Source of the DNA: Macropodus opercularis
Lineage: Eukaryota; Chordata; Actinopteri; Anabantiformes; Osphronemidae
Reading direction: 5' to 3'
Length of the DNA stretch: 64,000 nt
Assembly: GCA_030770545.1 (NCBI GenBank)
Contig: CM061098.1
Span: 6,342,001 to 6,406,000 of the forward strand
The notes beneath the pieces are model-generated. The model was given only the letters and a program-made list of their open reading frames with translations. It was not told the DNA's origin and made no database searches. Made by a program: the position numbers and the translations under genes. Positions 61,501 to 64,000 of the stretch are shown here, in pieces (within the stretch, counting starts at the first letter, position 1; every line of letters starts with the position of its first letter).

Positions 61501-63780
61501 CTTGCAGGCACTCACATACTTTTACTGTAACAGTCTGTGAGTGTTGCTCTCTAGTAAATAAAACCACAGGACTCTGGTGCTTGTATACGTTGTCAACAAG
61601 TTTGCTTCTCAACATAACATTTCTACTTTTCCCATGTAAACATGTAGGATATAGCACCTTACAAATCTGTCCACACATAAATTCTTATTTTTCTGGTGTT
61701 TGATTCAGAATCCTTTGCTGCTTTAATACAAAAGTAAGTGCATTGCATTCAACAGCCCAAGGGCAAACGCCGATGGGGGCGGGTGGATAAAACTTTGGTG
61801 TGGGCCATCTGTGTGCTATTTAGTCCAGTCCCAGCAGTCATGGCTACTTAATTCAAAAACTGTCAGAGAGTGTCATTAGGTGCAGCCATTTAAAAGCTTC
61901 AGATTTCATTAGCCACAGGAAGCGCCACATTACCCGTAGGATTAATGTCAGGTTGTGCGGTTCAGTGCTACAACAGTGGTCTGCATTACTATCACTGGGC
62001 TAACCCTCATGTTTAAATGCAAGCTACTCATTAAGCTTTATGTACATTGAGAAGAACTCTTAAGTAGCCTGTGAGTTATGGACATTCATGCAGCATTCAT
62101 TCTTTTTACACTTCAAAAATCGCCCCCCCACTTCTTGTGCAAGCTAAGATTCAGTCACTGAACAAATGACAAGCTGAGGGGAGTATTTGCCACAGCCAAA
62201 TGTTTTCATCTTCACGTACATTGCATCATCATGGCTGTTGCATAAGTTGTGTTGATGTGGCCTTGGACGTGATGCCATTATCAACACGTCAGTAAATGAG
62301 ACACAAGCTCACTATCTAAAGGAAGACACGGAGAGCTGAGTCACATGATAGTAAGACATCCAGAAAACAACTAAGAGAAGTCATCGCTCCTGTTGTTTTG
62401 ATTAGGCCGCACGGGTCCTTCAGCAGCCTCTCATCTCAGCATCTTCCTTCGCTCATGTGACAGTAGACATAGGGTTTTATTTGTCAGATGTTCAGTGTTT
62501 TTACCTTGTCTTGCAGGCAGTATCACATTTAACGTCTTTTGCTTAATAACAAACCAAATCTGTCAAAGAAGAGCGTGAAAGAAGCAAGACTTAATCGAGC
62601 ATTTTGCCGCACTTGTTGCAGTTTTACTGCATTATGTTGAAGTCTTTCCAAGGACGAAGGCTGTGAATGCAGTGCATTCAGTCCTCCTGAGGGGCGGCAG
62701 CAGTGCTTGTTGGGGTCAGACTCTGTGTTTCATCACTTACCCATTCATCACAATGTCACCCAAGCTCCTGCGTGTCAGGACTCTCAGCATGTTCTACCAG
62801 GTGTGAGAAGGGTCTGAATTTTCTGGGCTCTTAATCAGGAAATGATCGCACCCAGCCATGATTCATGGTCTGATCTGGTTGTCGTACTATTTACTGTATG
62901 TTGAGCTGCAGAAACAGCGTCTTATGGTTGAAATTTATGTTCTGACTCCAGAGAGCTATACCTGCAGTAGTGGGGTCAGTTTCCTCTACACAGTGGAGGC
63001 TTGAGCTCACTTTCCACAGGTTTGACAGATCTCAAGAGGCAGAACAATATAAATGTTTGAAAGGCAGTTTGGACTCGATTCCCTTTCATCTTTTCTCCTT
63101 CACATGAACCCTGCAGAGTATTTTCTGTGTCAGTCGGAGGGGAATTGTCCTGTGTGCAGGAGCGGCGGTGCTGCCCATACCGCTGAGTTGGCAGTGAATC
63201 CATTTTTTGCAATTAACACTTTGTTTATACTCTCCCTTTGGTGCCCGGTGTGCTCTGAATAAGCACTTAATCCTTAAAGTGGGTGGGGGAATCTCAGTTT
63301 AATGCCCTTTATTACTAAGTGCAGCTCAGACAAGATCTCACAGACAATATATCACAGCAGTGGATCTTAGCAAATACGCAGCCAAAGTTGGACTTTGGCA
63401 TTCCAGACTTAAGTTACTGCAACAGGATATTAAGCTCATCTGTCATATTTAATGTAGTAATGTGGTTCATAATCATAAAGCGGCTATTGACTCTGTTTAA
63501 TACATCCTTTTATGTTTTATGGATTATCGTCAGTCTTGCTACTTGGTGTCTCAGTTAGTTGTTAGGTTTTTTTGACTTTTCACGACAGAAATCTGCCAAT
63601 GTAATTTGTAATGCTGACTGCTTTTTCATTGCCTTAATGTATGTGCAGCACATATCCAAGATTTCTACTTTTTATTCTATATTTTAAAATTTTTATTACT
63701 ACAAATGAAATATCAAAATTTCAGACAGTGTTGTGCTGGTGAAATCCAGTTTTCTTGTTGTGGGGAATGTTGCAACATAC
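52513..63780. other. Region upstream of apln
   Basis: 11 kb of AT-rich DNA with no gene I can support. It probably contains apln promoter and regulatory sequence, perhaps reaching towards the next gene beyond the window. The longest frame, about 53152-53673, has no recognisable domain. A weakly tRNA-like stretch lies near 59.80-59.85 kb. Confidence 0.55.
52656..52670 (-). promoter_or_regulatory. apln: Candidate hypoxia-response and GATA motifs upstream of apln
   Basis: On the minus strand the sequence reads AGATAAAGACGTGCC: a GATA core next to an ACGTGC hypoxia-response core, about 310 bp upstream of the apelin ATG. Apelin is known to be hypoxia-inducible and endothelial. Both motifs are short and could occur by chance. 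Confidence 0.25.
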
Positions 63781-63809
63781 TAGTGCAGTTTTACATTGGA
63801 ACAAGAAGG

Positions 63810-64000
63810 ATTTTGAGGACCCCATGCCTGCGTGGGTTTTGTATAGATACGGTGACTTCCTCCCACAGTCCAAAGACATGCAGTTAGGTTAATTGATGTC
63901 TCTAAATTGCCTGAAGGTGTGAATGTGGGTGTGAATCTGTAAATAGACTGATAGATTGGTGACCTGCCCATTGCTTGCTTAAACTGGCTGCAGTAAGTAG
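63810..64000 (+). repeat. Teleost dispersed repeat (cut by window end)
   Basis: Contains the blocks CCCCATGCCTGCGTGGGTTT, CTTCCTCCCACAGTCCAAAG, ACATGCAGTTAGGTTAATTG, CTCTAAATTGCC, GGTGTGAATGTG and ATAGATTGGTGACCTG in the order found in a dispersed repeat very widespread in fishes. The copy is diverged and runs to the end of the window. The family is not assigned. Confidence 0.8.

Noticed and set aside
1..64000. CRISPR arrays, operons, prokaryotic defence systems, integrated viruses
   Set aside because: No direct repeats with regular spacers, no clustered long frames, and no polymerase, integrase or capsid-like frames. The genes are spliced vertebrate genes.

Overview
This is vertebrate chromosomal DNA, almost certainly from a ray-finned (teleost) fish. 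It shows GT-AG introns, long AT-rich intergenic stretches, CA/CT/TA microsatellites, a tRNA-derived SINE and other dispersed repeats of the kind common in teleosts. The apelin signal peptide also reads like the zebrafish one. There is no sign of bacterial, plasmid or phage content, and most short open frames in the window look like chance.

Three genes can be supported. (1) Positions 287-2776, + strand: the 3' end of ocrl (inositol polyphosphate 5-phosphatase). It comprises six coding exons covering the last ~197 residues, including a 24-nt microexon and the C-terminal RhoGAP-like domain, followed by a long 3' UTR to about 4.49 kb. (2) Positions 4679-15451, + strand: a complete ten-exon gene for a divergent, tailless 387-residue intermediate filament protein. 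It starts about 200 bp after the ocrl poly(A) signal, has its own TATA box, and ends at an AATAAA at 16271. (3) Positions 39548-52350, - strand: apln (apelin). It has two coding exons separated by a 12.6-kb intron and encodes a 77-residue prepropeptide ending in the invariant apelin C-terminus. The ocrl/apln neighbourhood matches the vertebrate OCRL-APLN linkage as I recall it; the intermediate filament gene in between is the unusual member.

The remainder is non-coding as far as I can see. Between 16.3 and 39.5 kb there is one convincing promoter plus first exon (25.15-25.34 kb: CCAAT, YY1-like motif, GTAAGT donor), whose transcript I cannot identify, and a few isolated exon-like islands. The apelin intron carries a SINE next to another teleost repeat, a hairpin and a long CA/CT microsatellite. 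The 11.6 kb upstream of apln is likely its promoter and regulatory DNA and begins with TG and GA microsatellites about 55 bp from the start codon. The window ends in another teleost dispersed repeat.

The three genes do not form a pathway: OCRL acts in endosomal phosphoinositide metabolism, the filament protein is structural, and apelin is a secreted ligand. I see no previously undescribed biological system. The most useful items are the ocrl microexon, the aberrant intermediate filament gene, the orphan first exon at 25.2 kb, and a near-perfect hairpin at 14.46 kb.
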